Source of the DNA: Zonotrichia leucophrys gambelii
Taxonomy: Eukaryota > Chordata > Aves > Passeriformes > Passerellidae
NCBI RefSeq assembly: GCF_028769735.1
Contig: NC_088175.1
Coordinates: 3,720,001 to 3,784,000, forward strand
Length of the DNA: 64,000 nt
Direction of reading: 5' to 3'
The translations under genes were made by a program, and so were the position numbers. Under the pieces are notes generated by a model. The model made no database searches. It was not told the DNA's origin and was given only the letters and a program-made list of their open reading frames with translations. Positions 60,131-64,000 of the stretch are shown here, piece by piece. Positions within the stretch are counted from its first letter, which is position 1; the number at the start of each line of letters is the position of its first letter.

Positions 60131-63100
60131 CTAAGCATATATGACAATTACTTGCATGTATGACAATTGTGCTTAGGTGCTTTATATACTATGTGGAAAA
60201 TATAGGACTTTGATGGATGAACTCTTGTGAATTATGGTCTTCCCCATTCCCACCAGAGAAAGGAAACTCACCAAGTATTTATTTTTATTCTAAACTTTGA
60301 AATATTTTCAGTCCTGGGGAAAAAAAAAACCCAAACAAGCCCCACCAAAACTCCCCAAAAACTAACCCTGAAAATCCATCTCATTAAACAAACCTGATTT
60401 TTGATGTGGAATATTTGGAAAAGACTTCTGCTGATTTCTCCTGTACTTTCATTTTATCATATAGCCAATGCTTAATTACAGAAAATGCATTTATTTGGCA
60501 GCAAGAAGCTTGTGGTGGTCACAGCCTGGTTTACATACCCGACTCCATGTGCAGTTGCTGTAATACACCACAAGAATTCTATTTTGAGGTCTGTACTTGT
60601 GGTTGACTCAAAAGACCAAAGCTCTGTTGAGTTGGCCATTATATTCTTTTCACCAACAATTAATTTGGTCTTGCAACCACTGAAAAATCTTCGGGGTCAT
60701 GAGCTTTATTTCAAGCTCATAAATGGAACAAAACTGCATATCCCAGTTGAATTTCAGTCTTTGACCTGCTCCGATTCTTTTCTTCTGAAATAATCACGGT
60801 AATGGAAGCAGAGCTGCTCTGGAGCAATAAATTATAAATGTTGTGCTTGAGGGATGTGATTGAATAGATAATTTACAGATGACTATTGAACAAAGAGCCT
60901 CTGGTGGCTCAAAATAACCCATTTCTTTGTAAACTCTTGAAAGCAGGGGAAAGATAATGCCAAAACCCTCTCTTTTAAGGCCAAGGTAAGCACACAGAGT
61001 AATAAAAGCTCTGGCTGTGGAAATGAGCTGCTCCCTCTGGGTGGAAATGAGGGAAGCTGAAAGACCCAGATGGAGAAGAGGACACATGCTGTAGCATCTG
61101 GAGTGAGCAGCCAGTGGGGTTTCACAGGAAAGGTACCTTAGGTAACACCCCGAGAACCTGTTTGCTCCCCACTCCTGCAGCTCCAAATGATGATGTTCCT
61201 ATTGATCAAACAGTGGGGTGGAGAGGAGGACGCTGGCTGTGCACTGCCAGCCTGGGCTGCACAGAGCTGGAAATAATGTCTTTAATACTCAGGTTTTTGC
61301 AGTTTGGAGTCTAATCTGAGAGCAGCAGAGCTAGACTGAGGAGTAAAAATATGGTGCTTGGGTGATGTGCTCTGAGACTGGGAAAGAGGGGGCAAAAGGG
61401 GAGATGCCTGTAGATGTGATAGAGACAGTCCTGCAAATCAAACCTGGGTGCATGGCTCTCCAGGGAATGCTGGGGGTTCTCCAGGGAATTCTGCCAGCAG
61501 GAATGGGTTTTCTGTTGCAACAGGGCTGTGTTACTCTGCAGTGTCTCCTGCACTGATCCTGCCCACGTGTCTGTTCTCATCTCTCCTTCTGTTAACCAGT
61601 TCTCAATATGTTCATAGTGCCTTGGTTAAAGCAAACCAGTGATTTAATTCTTGGTTTCACTTCTAAGTTTTCAGTATTACAAGGACATTACAAGTCCTAT
61701 TAAGCAGATCAAAATAAGCTTTAGCCTGCACATTAGTTTAGCCACAGTGAGTTACCATATAAATGAACAGTTCTGAAATGTACCCAGCTCTTCCACTGGA
61801 TTTATGTTTCAGCACATATCACACCATAGATTCAACAAACATAGATCATTTTAAATGGACAGCTATGTACAAAATTATTATACAGTGTTATTACAAAACT
61901 TGAGAAATAAAGCTCTGAATTTTGAAAACACAGTACTGCACAGTCCCAGTTTTAAAGCCAAAGTAACATGATTCCACACGTTCTGCAGCTTGGACACAGA
62001 CTCTCGAGTACAAGCAGCTGACAATGGAAATCAAACCCAGAGATTTACTACAGGATAAAATGAAAATGTGTCCAATAGAACACTGGAAAACCTCTTCCTT
62101 TTGCTTTAGTAAGAGAAACCAGAGCCCTGGCTCTCCAAATATTGATGGTTGCATCAGCAGGTGTGACAAGACTACTTAAGACTACTGATGCACTTCAACT
62201 TAATTGCACATAAGCATCATGTAGGAACCAGACACTGCTTATATGGCCATATGCTTAGTAAAATAGAAAATACATTTTCTTTTACTTGCTTTTTCCCCCC
62301 ATAACCAATTTCCCTTGCTTTAAGTGATTGAGAGTGAAAATACATTTGTCTAATCTGGGTCTTGGACCTGGTCCAATATAAGTCATCAGTGGGCAAGGAG
62401 AAGAGGGATTTAACACACCTCCACTTGTGATGGTACAGCCACTGCTTAATTTATACCCTTAATTTAGTTGAGGCACTGCTGTTTTTAACAGTTCTTCAAG
62501 GGCTAGCCACTGCAGTCTGTTCTTGGGCCACACTCAGCTGTCACTTCAAGAGGAGTTTGGCCCAAGAGCAGGTTGAAAGCCTTGGCTTCCAGGACAGTGG
62601 GTGACAGGTCTGACCCTTCCACCACCACTATGCACAGAGCCATCCCCTGTCCCCACAGGTGCCCAGGGCACAGCCTGAGGGGTCCAAGGTCTCTGGGGAG
62701 GCTCTTTAGGTCCTGGGAGGGGAGTGAAAGGCTGCATGAGGAGAGGCTGTGGGTCTTCACGGGGCAGAAGTTGTCCATGGTGGCGTTTCGTTGATGCAGA
62801 ACCTGGAGTCTCAGAAGCTGGCAGCACTCCAGGGACACATGAGAGGTTCTCTCATACCTTCTGCCTTGCCATGACACCTGCAGGAAGAGAGGGAAATGTA
62901 AATTATTTGCAACTATGAATAACAGTGGTGTAGTTTTGCATGCATGTGTATGTAATGCTTGAGGTGCTACTAGGGAAATCAGTTTCATCTGTTCCTCAGA
63001 TAACCTAAAAACAGGTAGTTTGATGGACTTAATAAAAACCTCATGTTTCCAGAACCAATCTTGAAACTCCAGAATTTAGGCAACTTTGCTTTTAAGTTTA

Positions 63101-64000
63101 GTTCAATAACATATATCCTTCTAGGTATTAAATTGCTGAGGTAACTAAATCTAGAGGATTGAGCAGGACTGTCAGAAGGATGGGGCAGCACACTGCAGCC
63201 TGTCTCACTCCATAACTGAGTCAAATACCATTTCTGAAGGCAGACATGGAGGCAAAGGGGGCTAGCAGGGAGATGAGCATTAGATTGATGACATTCTCAC
63301 AGTCTATTTAAAAACTGCCCACAGACAATATGGGTCTGGAGAAGGGAAGGTGAAGCATCTGTCCCTCAAGAATGAAAGGAAAACATGGAATCTCAATCCC
63401 TTCTGTGTCTTTGCAGGTTGATGTGCCACTGTGCCATGTGCATGTCACAGCTGCCGTTCTGCCTTTTCCCTCCCTCCTTGCCAGGCTGTGGTCTCTACTC
63501 CTGGTTTGGCTTTCCTTTTATTTTCTAGGGAATACATCAAGTAGATTTGTGAGCAGGGAAATTGCTAAAGCCCAGTTGCTCATGGACTTGAGCTTTCAAG
63601 GCTTTTCTCTCCCCTAACCATTCCAAATGACACAAGTGACATACACAGGGGAGGAAAAGGGGAGCTGCACAAACAGACATGAACATTTGTCTCTAGGAAT
63701 TCTCTAGGGTTTAAGGCAGGTACACTCAAAGAGCAGCTCTCTTGACTTCAGGTGTTTGTACAGTGTCTCCTCTCTTGTACTGTCACCTTTATAAAATGAT
63801 TCTTTAAGCTCTTTCTGGACTTGGCTGGAAATGAGCTGAGATGTTACCAAGGTGCACACAAACAGTGTGGCCACCAGTGCCTTGATTCCAGAGGAAAAAC
63901 AGCTAAACCATTTCTTTCAAGAACATGAAGATAATGTGAAATACAGCTCTTTAGATGTGAGAGCTGACATTTAAAGACATTATTACAGAAATTGCTGCAT
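60131..64000. other. Right end of window, no recognised gene
   Basis: Apart from the GC-rich block at 62.5-62.9 kb, nothing coding or repetitive could be assigned. If the formin is INF2 with a distant 5' part, its DID exons must lie beyond 64 kb or have been missed here. Confidence 0.5.
62503..62900 (-). other. GC-rich block with a 161-aa minus-strand open frame, unrecognised
   Basis: The open frame spans 62503-62988, though its 5' third looks intronic. A good acceptor-like CTTCCTGCAG precedes GTGTCATGGCAAGG, with a possible donor AGAAG|gtatga only 20 nt later. The protein resembles no family I know and is not an INF2 DID. It may be an exon of an unknown gene or a chance GC-rich repeat. Confidence 0.2.

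Overview
This is a vertebrate nuclear window, most likely from a bird and probably a songbird. The genes are split into short exons with GT/AG introns. The interspersed repeats are mostly CR1 3' ends, with two old MIR-type SINE pieces and two LTR-like blocks that I associate from memory with passerine genomes. There are no Alu or L1 elements and no prokaryotic features. Two protein-coding genes lie on the minus strand, and both could be read exon by exon with consistent phases.

(1) ADSS1 (ADSSL1), muscle-type adenylosuccinate synthase. It is complete: 13 coding exons from the ATG at 26528 down to the stop at 1370, encoding 455 aa, with no frameshift. The N-terminus ([10 protein letters not shown]...) and many internal residues match the ADSS1 isozyme and not ADSS2. 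Exon 1 sits in a CpG island (about 25.79-26.76 kb) and is followed by a 12.6-kb first intron. The enzyme carries out the GTP-dependent first step from IMP to AMP.

(2) An INF2-type formin, 52.97 kb down to 37.17 kb. Twelve exons encode a short proline-rich FH1 and an entire FH2 actin-assembly domain. All exons join in phase and the best match is INF2. INF2-ADSS1 adjacency in this orientation is also the human 14q32 arrangement, so synteny supports the call. Two parts are not found. The N-terminal DID is absent from the 11 kb upstream, and the C-terminal WH2/DAD is absent from the 10 kb downstream. The last recognised exon instead runs into a stop. The gene is therefore either INF2 with its 5' part outside the window, or a short tandem paralogue of INF2 without its autoinhibitory ends. 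This is the most interesting item here.

Layout: 1-1.23 kb, flank beyond ADSS1; 1.23-26.6 kb, ADSS1; 26.74-28.65 kb, degraded CA-rich and minisatellite-like DNA; 28.65-36.58 kb, intergenic with CR1 debris and a perfect 19-bp hairpin; 36.58-52.97 kb, formin; 53-56.1 kb, candidate formin 5' noncoding exons; 56.1-64 kb, no recognised gene, with MIR, CR1 and LTR-like pieces and one unexplained GC-rich open block at 62.5-62.9 kb. No tRNA, rRNA or CRISPR was seen. Most open frames outside the listed exons look like chance.
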